DNA of 64,000 nt, taken from Bactericera cockerelli. Taxonomy: Eukaryota > Arthropoda > Insecta > Hemiptera > Triozidae. Every line of letters begins with the position of its first letter. Positions within the stretch are counted from its first letter, which is position 1. Positions 1 to 13,400 of this stretch are shown here, one piece after another. The position numbers and the translations under genes are program-made. The notes beneath the pieces were generated by a model. That model did no database searches and was not told the origin of the DNA. It saw nothing but the letters and a program-made list of their open reading frames with translations. The stretch covers positions 42,928,574-42,992,573 of the forward strand of contig CM044955.1 in the NCBI GenBank assembly GCA_024516035.1. Direction: 5' to 3'.

Positions 1-28
1 TATTAGTCAGTAGTCTCAATTTATCATA

Positions 29-826
29 CAGTCGAACCTGGATATAAATAAGAGATCTTAAGGATCGGAGTTTTTTACTTTCCTTATCCTATAATAAGGA
101 AAGTATTGTATTCGTCGAAAATTTGACCTACCAGCTTTTCACATTTCTGGACGAATCATAGCCTCAGGATACCAAAAAAGTGGTTTTCAGCCATTGGTCC
201 GTGCGTCTGTCTGTGTGTGTGTGTGTGTGTGTGTCTGTGTGTCTGTGTGTGAACAGGATATCTCAAGAACGGTAAGAGCTAGAGACTTGAAATTTGGTAT
301 GGTAATTAATTTTATACACCAGACGAACCATGAAACTTTTGGTTGAAATCGGCCGCATTCTGTGGCCGCAGGGCCGCAAATATTGGCCGCAAGCACCGCT
401 TCTTTGAATTGGTTAAAGATACAAAAAAGTTAGAGAACAACATTTTCTCAGATTAAAAAAATAATAGGGGTTCACTCTGATCATTTTTTTGATATCTTTA
501 ACTTTTTGGAAACGGCCCCAATTTACCGGTATTGTAGGGGGACCCGATTGGACTAACTTTTTTATTATTCATCCTAGATGGGGGTTGTGACATATCAAAT
601 TAAATGATTTTGAAGTGCTGATCACGAATTTGGCATTGATTTTTAGTTATCTGTTACCGTTCAGTCACCAGTGGCGGAATTCGACTCCTTTTTGGGAGAT
701 AAGGAAAGTCGTGTGATGTTTACACCAGATTTTTTCTCTTATATCCAGGTTTCTCTTTAAAAAGTTTCTTTTACCTTATGGATAAGTAAATTGGATATCC
801 ATTTCTCTTATATCCAGGTTCAACTG
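29..826. mobile_element. pogo/Tigger-like MITE with nested insertion
   Basis: Left end CAGTCGAACCTGGATATAA is mirrored by right end TTATATCCAGGTTCAACTG, and both ends are flanked by TA (27-28 and 827-828), the target duplication of Tc1/mariner/pogo elements. CAGT-AACCT-GATATAA ends resemble pogo/Tigger inverted repeats. Most of the inside is occupied by a second element (77-709). No transposase is present. Confidence 0.75.
77..709. mobile_element. ~650-bp dispersed element, copy 1 (nested)
   Basis: Starts ACTTTCCTTATCC and ends GATAAGGAAAGT, giving a 12-13-bp terminal inverted repeat. It is about 85-90% similar by eye to 48964-49582. Internal landmarks: a GT microsatellite (about 206-250), 'gaacaggatatctcaagaacggtaa' style text and a GGGGGACCCG block. 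It carries no coding capacity. Similarity extends about 25 bp past the right inverted repeat in both copies, so the true end is uncertain. Confidence 0.75.
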
Positions 827-1018
827 TACTGCATATCGTACCAACTAAAAGAGTCAAATTTATGTGTTATACACTTCTTAGGGCATTCCTCAGTTACGCA
901 CAAGCAGACCTGACCTATAGTGGTATAATGACGTAGTAGGACATCTTATCTTACGTTTAAAGTCTACATATGTATATAAAGTTCTACTTGTATTTATAAA
1001 TTCGTGTTTCCTCCTCAG

Positions 1019-1435
1019 GTCTCAATCGTTATCAAGGACATCAACGACAATGCCCCCGAGTTCATCACGTCTAACGAAACTGCCATCCCAGAGAACTCCC
1101 CCCTCAACACCGTGGTGGCTGCCCTCAAAGCTGTTGACCGGGACGAGGGGCAGAACTCGTACGTCGAATATTCCATCGTGAACTCGGAAGCAACGCCTTT
1201 CTCCCTCGGACCAGTGGACGGACTTCTACGGGTCGCCCAGAAATTGGACCGCGAAATCAAGTCCAACTACACGCTGGAAATCAAAGCCAAAGATCGCGGG
1301 GAGCCGTCCAAATCTTCGCGGACCAAATTCTTCATTCGTCTTCTAGATGAGAACGACAACACGCCTATCTTCGACTCGAAATCCTACTCCGCCTCTGTGC
1401 CGGAGAATATCAGCGTGGGAGCCACCGTGTTGCAA
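1019..1435 (+). CDS. ft: fat exon: cadherin repeats
   Basis: Phase-0 exon of 139 codons between ctcctcag and gtgagg. It opens with the calcium-binding end of one repeat (DINDNAPEF), carries a complete repeat with the LDRE and DRGEPS signatures and its DENDNTPIF end, then starts the next (SVPENISVGATVLQ). Codon use is GC-rich. The open frame runs on to 1468, but that tail is intron. Confidence 0.93.
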
Positions 1436-4400
1436 GTGAGGGGCTTTCTATTACTTTGCATGCTCTAAACTACTCTAAAGTCTAAACTTCTAAAGCTATT
1501 TTCTTCTAATTTGAAAATTCAATATCTATTTTTTTATAATTTTTCTTGAAGATTGTTTGTGGAAACGCAGGATTGACATTATCTTACTGTCTCACTACTC
1601 TTCTTTCTTTCACTATCTCAAATTTAGTCTATATTTTCTTTCTAAAAACATGAAATAGGCAAAAGCTTAGCCTAGTACAAGAGCGAATGTGCCGAAATAC
1701 TAACATCTCAGTTCTAAATTCTTGAGCCTTATCTTAAAAAAATAAGAAGAAAAAAACCAAAGCCGTAGAACACACATGTATTATTAAGCCGTTCAGCTTT
1801 TAGTATACTTATTTATGTAGATATACAGCATGTCTATACCTATGAATATAAAAATATAAATTGTATGTCTACATAAGAAGAGTAAAACATGTAAATACAT
1901 ACATGTGAGAAGGTTTCATTGAGATTTCGTACGAACTGATGTGTTACTTAAAAGCTTAAAGTTCGGACCTCGTCGGATTGTTTTATTCTTTTTATTTTGA
2001 AATCTCGTCTGTGTATGCCGAACTTAATTTCATTTCTGTCAAGCAAATTGAAGCAAGAATTAAAATGAAAATATCATATTTATGTATTTAGATATTTTCC
2101 TTTAATAGGAGAGGCTCGTGTGAGGAGGTACCAAATAAAAATTATTGTGTTCAAAATATGATAAAACTTTTTCAATTTAGTTTTCTGATTGAAATATATA
2201 ATTTCATTCCATGTTTTAAGAATAAGATCACTTTTCTCGGTCAGTGATCATTAGATGCAAACGATCGCTTTATTTCCATCTCAATATGAATATGTGGGGT
2301 AAATATATTAAATATTTTCTTAATTTTACAATAGATGGATGGGTACCTCAGTGCTTTTTATCTCGTCAGTTGAAGCTTCGAGCTTATCTTCACGAGCCCT
2401 CACCAAGATGTTATTAAAGTTCTTCAGTTTAATATTTGCATTTTATTAATAATTTGACAGATTTCTGACAGACTGAGAACTTGTTTTCCTCTCTCAGTAC
2501 TCAGCGATCCCATCCTTCTCTCTCCTACGTGTTCCCAACCCAAGGGTATGGAGCTGAACATACTTGACTCTTAATCAAAAAGTAACAAAGTACCGAGTTC
2601 ATTACATAACTGTTAATTACAAATTGCGTATTATCTTGCTGACTGTGAGCGCTGTTTGAGATTAAAGCTCTTTGAGTCCTGGAGCCTTTTTATATTATTT
2701 CTTTTAGATAAAAAAAAAAAAAAATTCATCAAGTTTGAAAGGTCTACTTACCCTCAGATAGAGGCATTCGTGCAAGAAGAAAAGTATTACCTACAATTTT
2801 ATTCAGAGCCGACACCCCCGGCTGGACCGCCCCTAAGTGGGCTGAAATTCCAAGTTGTTTCCAACACGTCCCTCCCTATCCTCAAAGAAATTTACCCTTC
2901 AAGCACTCTACAAGCAATACGGATTATACGGACATTATGATAGTATTTCGCATCTGTGACGTCCATCATGATACCATAATATGCTAAACAAGTTCAATTT
3001 CTTCAAGATAATCGCAAGTTGTGATGTGAGCCTCGAACTAATTCTCCTCTGTTTTCAAAGAATAAAAATTGCTTCTCTTTCCTTGTTTCTGTATGTTTTC
3101 AGTAACGTTTATGTTATCTTGGGATTTCTTGCTAGATAATTATAGCCTTCTAAAATTTTAAACATTTTAGAAATTCTTGATTTTTTTCCTGTTTAAATTA
3201 ATGTCCGCTAGATTGAACAATGATCAATGACCTTACCTATGCTAATGTTCACTACTGTTTTTAAGATCGGACCATTTCCATAGTGTGTGTATATTCAGTG
3301 TTAAGGATCTTGTTGATAAATTAGGAAACTTTCTTTGGAACCACACATCAATAATTCTTTAAAATATTAATAAACTGTTCTATTTGTGCTTCTACTAGAC
3401 CACAAAATGAAATTTTGTAGATCCTAATCCTTCTTATTTAGTGTTGGTTCTTGACCACTTTTGAACTTACTTATGCAGATCAATCTTTTCTATAATCAAT
3501 TAATTATTGATTATAGAAAAGATTGCACCTCTCAATAGCAATTTTACAACGATCTAAAACACCTTTCACTATAGCTCGTTCTGACCAACAGGTATTTGAC
3601 TATTGATTTGCCAAAGTCAAGCATTGTTTTCGTTCTTACCAAAATTAGTTCCTCTAGGAAAACCATGCAGAGACCCGACCGTTGACTACTGATGTATAAA
3701 TCATTGATCTGTTGAATTTTTTTTCACAGTCTGCTCTTATCAACCCTTATCCTCAAATAATCTTTCCTTCAACGCCATCTTTTGCCACAGATCTACATGA
3801 GTAGACATAAATCTGTTCTCAAATCAACCATATATAAAATCCTCATTAGGAGGTGTTAATTTGTATATTTAATTTATGTAAATAAAGTTATTATATTCAA
3901 TTCAAAAAAATTCAATTCAAATTCACTCAACTTTCTCTTCTTTCTCTCCTATTCCAGCTATCTAGACGACCGCCTACACGGTAGTGTCCGTTAAAATCAT
4001 CGATCTGTTCAAATTTGTTGAATGATCTGCTCTTACATTTAACCCTCTTCCTCCTATCTCAGGTGTCTGCCACAGATCTGGATGATGGAATCAATGGCCG
4101 CGTCCGCTACACAATCATCTCTGGCGACGACAATCACGACTTGACCATCTCCGAGGACAACGGACTACTCCGCATCGCTAAGAATCTCAACTATGAACGC
4201 AAGGCCCAGTACTCGCTCACAGTGCAGGCGGAGGATTGTGGAGGGGACACCGATGAAAAGATTCGCTTCGACACTGCTACGGTAAGAGAATACTTTAAAT
4301 TTTAATCCATTCTGTCTCAAAGTCATTTTGATTTTTACTTACTTCTTTGTTTAGGAAAGCAGATCAGGACATAGGACATAGATCAGCAATGCACCAAGAT

Positions 4401-7400
4401 TTTGTAGCAACTTCAGAATATAACTTACCAAAGGTCAATAACCAAAATTAGAGCTCAGACTGTGACGGCGATGTTTGTAGAAGCTTTCAAATTATGTTTG
4501 TGCTTATGTACGAGTATTATGTATGACATACATTGTGTTCAAGTGTTTTCATAAAATGGGAGTGACAATGTTTTTTTTTTCTTTTCATCTTGACTCAACC
4601 CATATCATTGTTAGCACTGTTATTTAAAATATCTCCTTTGCTCTGATCATTTTCCAACTTATCCTGATTGGGCTTCGTTCCTCAGGTCACAATCTTAGTA
4701 TCAGACATCAACGACAACTACCCGGTGTTCCTGCACTCCCCCTACCTCGCCCTAGTCAGCGAGAACACCCTTCCCGCTCCCGCCTCCCGCATAATGACTG
4801 CGCGCGCAGTGGATGCTGACTCACTTCCGTTCAATGGTCTGGTGCGCTACTTCCTCAAAGACAGCGGAGGCACCAATCAGCAGGCAGGTCAGGGGGGCAA
4901 TGGAGACCTGTTCCGAGTGAACTCTACCAGCGGAGACATCTACCTGCTCAAGAGTCTGGACCGGGAGAATCAAGCCGAATATGTGCTGACGCTGCAGGCT
5001 ATGGATTCCGGTGAGTCATTTGTTTCTCAATGGTTCAGTAGTTTTATTTAATAAAATATTTATTTCATTAATAGGTATAATATTGCCATCTTGATCATTT
5101 AGAAAGCTCATTTGATGTGGAATCTAGATTTACTCGGAATTTTCACTACAGATTGACAAACGATAACAAATCTCTATGTCGTGAGACGCTAATAGCCCTC
5201 AATCATTCCTATTTATTTTATTATATTCTATTTTTACAAGAGTTATTTTAAATTGAATGAACTAGTTCTAATGAAGGAAAGTCGCAAACATGTCAAAGTT
5301 TATGTAACAATGTAACCCTAGAACTAGATCGCTCCGTTCTAATTGTGCTGTTCTACTCTTGTTTCCATTGAGATGTGGTAATCTACTCGACTTGCAACTC
5401 GGAGGTCGCAGACTAATTGATATCGAAAAGGAACACGGAGAGTGGTAGATATCGATCTCACAATCGCGGGGTCGCGGTGCGATTCCTCTATTTATATATT
5501 TTTATTACAAATCAAAACACCACGACCTGTGTTTTATTTATTGTTCTCGAGATAGTGCCATGTTAAGAAGAGCTGGGATCGTGACGCTCGTTGAAGAATA
5601 GAGGGCACCTTCGCCAAGAAATCACCTTATCTCGAGTCTCCTAGTCTCGCGGAGTTCTGTTGCCATTGCCAGGCTTGTCGATAAATGTTGCATTTGTACT
5701 TTTTTCCTCTCTATTGTGAGATTCCAGATTCCAGCGCGCTCGAAACACACGTCACTATTACGTGCAGACCGTATTCTTGACTCAAGCATCTGTTGAAACT
5801 TTAATAATTTGTGCAAAACTTTCAGTTTGGTTCGTAATTCATTGTCACAATTTCGACACATTCCTGAGCGATGTCACGCAAGCAGCGTCTGCAGTGGACC
5901 GCCTCCGGTGATTAATTGCGCGCGTTAATTAGTTGCACTATAACAGCAAACCCAAGAATTTTGCCACATTCATTAGAAAGTTACTTTTTTCCTTTTCAAG
6001 TTAATGGTAATCGGTTTATCTCAGACACATATGGGCATTGGGCATATGGGAACACAATGTATGAAATCATGTCACCGCGTTGGCCAGCCAGTAATTTTTT
6101 CACACACACTTTCAGTAACATGCACTTTACATTAAAAGCTAATTCAATTTAAACTTTCTGAAATTCACTTTTTTGATAAGACCTGTAAGGGCCGTTTTAC
6201 CTTCTTTTTAGATTAGGTACTGAACGAACAGTGTCGAATGCTCGGTTGGGTTTATGGCTGCTCTTCATTTCAAAATGACAAAACCTAATTTACGTATGGA
6301 TTTGACAAAAACTGGGATTTGATTTATTTAGCTTTTGGTTTAAATTTCGTAATGCCCCAAAACTTACAGGTCTCTCATCTACGAATTACATTTAATGGTC
6401 CATCTGTCACTTAAAAAGCGAATAATGTGATTCAGTGTGACCTCCCAAAACGCTAAGACGTCTCAGGAGTAAGTTGGCTAAGTTTGTTAGAAATAAGAGG
6501 TTATCTGAGCTCTCTATATTCAGCACAAAATGATATTATTGTGAACTTTCTTGGCAAATATACAAGGTGAACCAGGAGAAAGATATCAGTTACCGTATAA
6601 ACCATGTCAAAAATAAAGGTTGTTATATAAAGATTACAAATATATGTATAAAATTTCAAAAAATTGTGGCACATATTTTTGTACGACTGAAAAATGTGTG
6701 AGGCATGTAGGGGATCCTTAGGAAGTAGCGAAATCTGGTATTTGTAGATTGGACAGGTTTGTTTCTTTCAGTTTTATTTTCAAGGGAAGTGAACCCTTTC
6801 TACTAAGGAATTTGCTTGTCAATCTTACTAAATCTGAAATGAGACTGAAGAAATACACACTGTATGCAGTTCAACAAATACCTACTGAGGGTTGAATTTT
6901 TTATCAAATAATGTCCAGAAAGTTGTGTGCCCCATCACTGTAGTAAACTGTATCTGTGGAACATTTAGTACCCTGAAAATGACTATTTTGGTCTTATCAA
7001 TTAGTTTTATTAATTTCGATTTGGTTTGTCATGTTTCCTTTTTACAGATTTCAGTTTTAACTACATTTTCCTCTCCACTCTGTAGTTTCTGTTTCTGGGA
7101 TATTGTGTGTATACAGATTAGACAGCCTTCTCTCTCTCTCTCAACTAGTTCTTGTTGTGGTTTTTGCTCTTATTATATTCTCAGCAGAGTTTTAAAAACA
7201 TCGCAAACTCCACAACATAAACTATGAGATAAACCCGGAGAGAGAAGAGAGTAGGACATAAGATTTCAATTAAACAATTTATTAGCGCTTGCTATTCTTC
7301 TTCGTGGATGCTTCCTCAGGGGAAGTGCCTGAGGAAGCTTGGTGCAAGTTGGAACTTTCTCACCAGATTGATGATAATTAATTTTATTAGTCTTCCTTTG

Positions 7401-10400
7401 TTCAAAGGATCAAAATCAAAGTAATATTATTAAAACAGTATTTAATAATAATAAATGTTCAATGCAAATATAAAGGACTATTTTTTAATAACATAATTTT
7501 GAATTGACTACAGCTGTGCTATGTTTAATAATAATAAAAAAAATATAAAGAAAATAGACTAGCCATAAAAGGGATATGTTGACAGAGGAAAAATGCAATT
7601 AATTAACTAAACCTGGATAGTGACTGCCCCATACTTTTTATGAAAGAAATATTTGACATATTTACATTTTTGAAACGACCAATACGTTGGTATCGACAGG
7701 AGAGGAACGTTGAAAACCCTTTAATTAGCTCATACGTTCAAAGACTAAGAATGTCCCGAAGAACAGTCTCGAAAAAAAAACGAAAAAGCAATGTGTTGTT
7801 CGCCAATTCAATAGCAATATAATGAGAGTGATACTAAATTTCCTGAAAAATCGGCCGATCTCGGGTTCTTTGCTCTTGATCTGCAAATAGCAGGATCCCC
7901 CCTTCCCCTGCGACTTTTGTTATCTTCGAAATTCTCTTGAGAAATCCTTTGCTCTCGCGGGCGATACTTATGGGTTACAGATTGCGATTAGCCGGACGTT
8001 GATGACTCTCGGGATGCAACACCCACACTCTGATTAGAACTTGATCTAGCCTCGATCATATACAAGGAAACGGCTTCAACCCAATTACCCCATCAGTATT
8101 AATATTTAATCTTACACAGAGAAGACGTGGAACGGATAGTGCTTTTTATTGAAAAATGAGTGTTGGAGTTTTGCTTTGACAGCCTTTTTTTGCTTTGAAA
8201 CTAAGGAACAATTTCACTTTGACGTTTCCCAAACCTACTTGGGCTTCGTATTTTTGACCCCGGAAAATTTTTCGACAAAATATATTAACGTTTAAAGATC
8301 ACTGATGAAATATAATTTTTTTATTTTTTTTTGTTAACCATCAAGACTACTTTGGGACTATATTTCTCAAGTTATGAAATATTATATCTGAAAAGTATGT
8401 AGGCAAGTGAGCACATTAAATTTTTAGATTAACATAATAGAGAAGAAATTCTGACCGGACAATAATCTGAAAATGGGCACAGGAATACCTGTGTCATTAC
8501 TTTGTATACGGATAAACAAATTCTTGATCTAATCTATTTCACTGTTATGCCTGTCAGTTTGGATTCAACCGAGAGAATAGAACGCCTCAAATTTTGATCG
8601 GGGGGAATGTTTTGGTTACTTCTGTGACATTCAACAGTGACTTCTATGTAGGTTCAACAGTTTGAATTTCTGTGGGAGCAATAAAACAGCGCTAAATTGT
8701 AGGCAAATGCTGTGGAATTTAGATCCGTTTGTTTTTTCCTCATTGGTATCTGAAATATTTTTCTCATTAACTGGACTAACTTGTAGTCATAAAATGAAGC
8801 AAGTTCAATTGATCAGATATACCAGATGGATTTTTACTAGCGGTACCCTATTGTATTTGGGCATCCTGGCTTCTTTTTTCCTTCCTAATTAATAGGAGGA
8901 ATACAAAAAATGAAATATTGATAGTAATAGAACTAATTGGTCACATAAAAATTAAACACTTGAATGAACCATCCCAATTTAGACATTTCTAAAACGTCTA
9001 AATTGGGTTCTACATGCATGTATTAAGTAGTAGCTAAAACCAGGCACTTTGCTGCCGTTATGTTTTTAGCTCTGCAAGTGAAATTTTAGGGACTAAATTT
9101 CACTCACATAGATCTTTACAACAATTAACTTAAATCAGTTGAGACTAATATTTTATTGAATGTTTTAAAATACATATGTATCCAGAAATGTGACTCGTAC
9201 ACAGATGTCTGTAATCGTACAGATAGGACGCTCAAATTGGTATTGGATTCTGCTCGTACTTTGATCTCATATACTCTGGATCCGCTGATTGGTACCTGTA
9301 CTTCAACTGTCGGATCTAAGTATGTTTCCATCATCTGCGTTTACTAAAGTCCAAAGAACTCCTCGGCTCAAAGTGCTGGTGGCTAGGGGAATAGCACAAT
9401 ATTGTCCGTATTATAGGATAGCGCAAGTACCACGTTCGTTGCATTTAGATCGCGTGCAGGAATCAAATGAGATGCCTTGACAAGTACAATGTACAGCAAG
9501 TTCAATAAAGTGCAATTATTCAATGAAGGCAAGTCTCGAGGTCTCTTTCACACGAGGCATCCTGGCTCGCCGGCCATTCCAGTCCGAGAACTTGGCTTTG
9601 ATAAATTGATCCTTTTTAACTTCAATTTAATTTGACGGATCTATACTTACGAGGAAGTCCGCTTTAATGTCAAGTTTTTCTACTAATGTATGTAGTTGAA
9701 AAAGAATTTTTCTTAAATTAAAATTCTCGCTATTTTGATATAAAAAAAAACTGGTTAAGGGTCAAATTAAATTGGAACATCTTAAACAGTCGCTCTTGCA
9801 AATAAACTAAATCTAGGTATTTCCCTGTATTTTTTTTGGGGATCACCCTGCGAGTTAAAGGCTGTTAATTTGTCAAAAATTGTTACTAAAAAAACAACTT
9901 TTTCATCAAATATTCATGATTACAAAGTAAAACTACCAGAGCTTTTTCCTTCTGACGGGACTCAACTAGACGTCTCGTGTGCAAGGAGCCTTGTAGCTCC
10001 GAGGTGTGGTGCTACGTAAACCTCTGGGTCTCCGGCTATTGCAGCAATGATTAGTGATTACTGGGACTTGCAATAAACTCCAAATTACTATGTACTTCTA
10101 TTTATACCACATACGGGGTGTTTAGAATTCCTCGCTTGTGATGTGTGTGGTTCAACCGTCACTAATGCCTACAATAATGCACAATACAGTTTTGGGGCGA
10201 AACTATTCGATAAAATAGGAATCTCCCAAGTGTGCCCTTCACTAATTTTTAAAAAATTATCTTAAAAATAAAAAGAACTTTTAATCAAGATTCGTCGACT
10301 CAACGTGAAGTTTAAAAAAACATCTATTACTTTTTTACTAAGTCTTTGCATATTCCTGTTAAGACTGGGTCCAATTTTGTATAAAACTGAACAGCGTACC

Positions 10401-13400
10401 TAGTTTAAAATGGTAATTTGTGATCAAATCCCAATATCGTTAACTTTCTCGTATAAAGTTATCGATATTGCGAGTCGATCACATCTTCTTTCTGGAACAT
10501 TTGTTCAAAGATTTGTATTACGATCGTTTATCCAACTTTATTCCGATTTGGCACCCTGTATTTAATGTATTTGCAGAATGTGTTTGCCGATTTATAATCA
10601 TAACTTTTTTGCAAATGTGCAGTTCTTTCTCTCTCTTTACTCTGCTTCTCTTCCTTTTCGTCTGAAATTCTTGAGATGGGCTCAGGTGTAGATGTGCAAA
10701 ATATATTAAAATAAATTGGAATATAAAGTCTTTTTTCAGCAATGTTTTCAAGATCATCTCCGAGTTTTTCCATTGTTCAAGACAGATAGTTAGTCTCATG
10801 TCCCTTGAGTACTATAGATATACCGTAAAATGTTGACTCTTTTACATCCTGTTTTCTATTTATTATTCTCTTTTGAGGCAGTGGTTCAGTTCAGCTTTGA
10901 TTCAAATGATTTAGTTTCGGAGCGCCGCCAAACCCGTGCACACTTTGTCATTATTTGAATCCGAGAAGCATCTTGCAGAAGAGAGTGTGTTGTGTGAGTA
11001 ATCTATGAAATTAAGTCGAGACCATCACTGAACTTTTCAAATGAAAAACGGAGCAGGTAAACACCGACGGATCGGTTTCAAATTTGCCCCAGGTTGAATT
11101 CGGGTTTTGCACAAAATTACTACTGTTGGGGATTTGAAGTCCGAAAGGGGAGGCATGTGAGGGATTCAGCTTGGGTCACGCAGGAAGGAAGAATTAAGGA
11201 CTTGTCTGAAATGGGTGTAATGCCCAGTCAGTCTTCAATACTGCTGTCTGATTGAATTCCTGTCGCAGCCAGTGGCGAACAGACAAGGTTTTAAAATAAA
11301 ATGCTTTTGGAATTCGTTTAAAAGACAATGTTCCCTGTCTTGATTTTAACTCAATCTTATTAGATTGCACAAAAAGCTAGATCATAGATGAGTTCTGAAA
11401 AGTCAAATTGTGTCTCAGGTATTATTAATTCAAGCTTCCTTTTTGATGAAAACTTTCTTACTGTAGAAAGCTTGCCACATTAATCTTGAAACAAAGCATA
11501 TAAGAAAGTAATCAAAAAGAATCTAAAAGACTGACCAAAAGCAGAGATCCAATCCCAATATAGAGTTTAATAAATTAATCGATTAGTTTCTCAGATGGAT
11601 AACATCCATCACGTAGGTATCACTGAAAAACATACAATGTATCACTGACAATTATTTTGTTGGAGAGAGGCCATGAGCATTCAAGTGAAACTTTACTATT
11701 CCTATCAATCCACTACCAGAAATTAAGTATGCTTATCATCATCATCATAGGGTGGCGTCATCGTGAACGATGGTAGCTAGACAGTGGAGGAATGACTCAG
11801 CACTTCTACCACTGTCTTTACAAGGGGGCTAATAATTGACAAGGGCCCCCAGTACCAAGCCAATGCTGGTATTATAGGAATCTATTAAAGGCAGAAAAGC
11901 TACCTTAGGGCTTCAGCAGATATTTTTTCGAGTATTTTTGAAACAGATATAAGTCTTTGTTTATTCCTGTGTGCATATGAACTACATGCAATTTTATCTG
12001 ATTTTCAGAGTTGCATGTTCACTATTGGAGGAATTTAATCAATAAATTTATGGTCAAATTTTTATAAAATCGATTTGCTCACTGTTGTCACTTAGGGAAT
12101 ATGCAGCTGGTGCTATTCTATTTAATGATTTCTCTGTCCTCTTGAAATTGATAAATTTTCCATCGCAAGACACCAAATTTCCCTTTAAACATTCCTAGTG
12201 ACTCTGTCTTGCGCTGAATTTTATTTCTTCCTGTGTTAATAAAATTGTGAAAAATTATATTTTATATTGGTGTGTGTGTGTACTGTGTAGTCATAAAATT
12301 TGTCTCTCAATTATTAATTGATAATAAATTCATTTTTAATTTTATTTATTCGGTGTTGAATAATCAGATGTTCTCCAAATATTGGATTGCCAAGTTCTCC
12401 TTTTGTTCATGGCACGCCACTGTGTGGAACATTAAGATCATTCTACATCATGCGATACCCATCCGAATATTATAATGCGCGTCTATATGATATGTTAATA
12501 TTGCGATTATGCTAATGCGATTGATTGCATTTCGCAAATTCCGCCGGAGTCCCGACAGAGTTTCGCGTGCATGTGTCTGCCCAAACCTTTGAAGTTGAAA
12601 CTCCCTTCTTAGAGTCCCAGGCCAAACTGGCATGCAGCTCCTTTCAGACCTCGTCGTGGTCACTCATCAACGCAAGAACCTCACGTCTTTCTCTTACTCT
12701 TTGAGGCACCATTGTTTAAGAGCCAACTTTGCTACGTTCGTAAAAGACAATCTCAATTGCGGTTTGTACAGAAGATGGTACAAAGTTTGTACCCAAAGTG
12801 CCGTTTTTTTTGTGACTTTTTTAGATGCCTGTTTTTCAGACCGAAACTACGTGATTGTTTTGAGAACTTGTGTTCTTTATGGTCTTTTATTTTAACGTCC
12901 GGCTGCTGCAATGGCTTGTGGTTATTACCGTCTTTTTCACCTTTTTATGTGTCCATATCTAAAATAAACTTGTGCACGTTTTCTCACATAGTAACATAAC
13001 TTCTTAAAATAATTTGTTAATAATAATTGAAGATTATTGTCTTTTTAGACTTTCCTTGTCACCATTTACTCACTAAACCGAAGTAACTATGCTACCATTG
13101 TAACATACAAAAATGTTATTTTCTCACAATTCGTTTTAAGTTTTAGAATTTTACAATCATGATCCCCTTGACACTCTGAACAGCATACAGCTAGAGGAAA
13201 CAAGCCGTTTAGGCTCTACTTCTATGCATTAGGGTTCTCTGTAACTAAGTGCTAGGGTTCTCTGCATCTAAGTGCCAGCCAAGACAAATCAAGAGATAAT
13301 TTCTTCGTCTAAAGACATAATAAACATAAAAACAAACTGGCCAATAAAAAAATTAAACCATTTCCAACTTGTTTTTGCTTCTTTTATTCCTGCCCTTTTG

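Noticed and set aside
5390..5480. tRNA-like sequence in the large intron
   Set aside because: Only a loose resemblance to box A/anticodon text (GACTTGCAACTCGGAGGTCGC); no box B or acceptor pairing.
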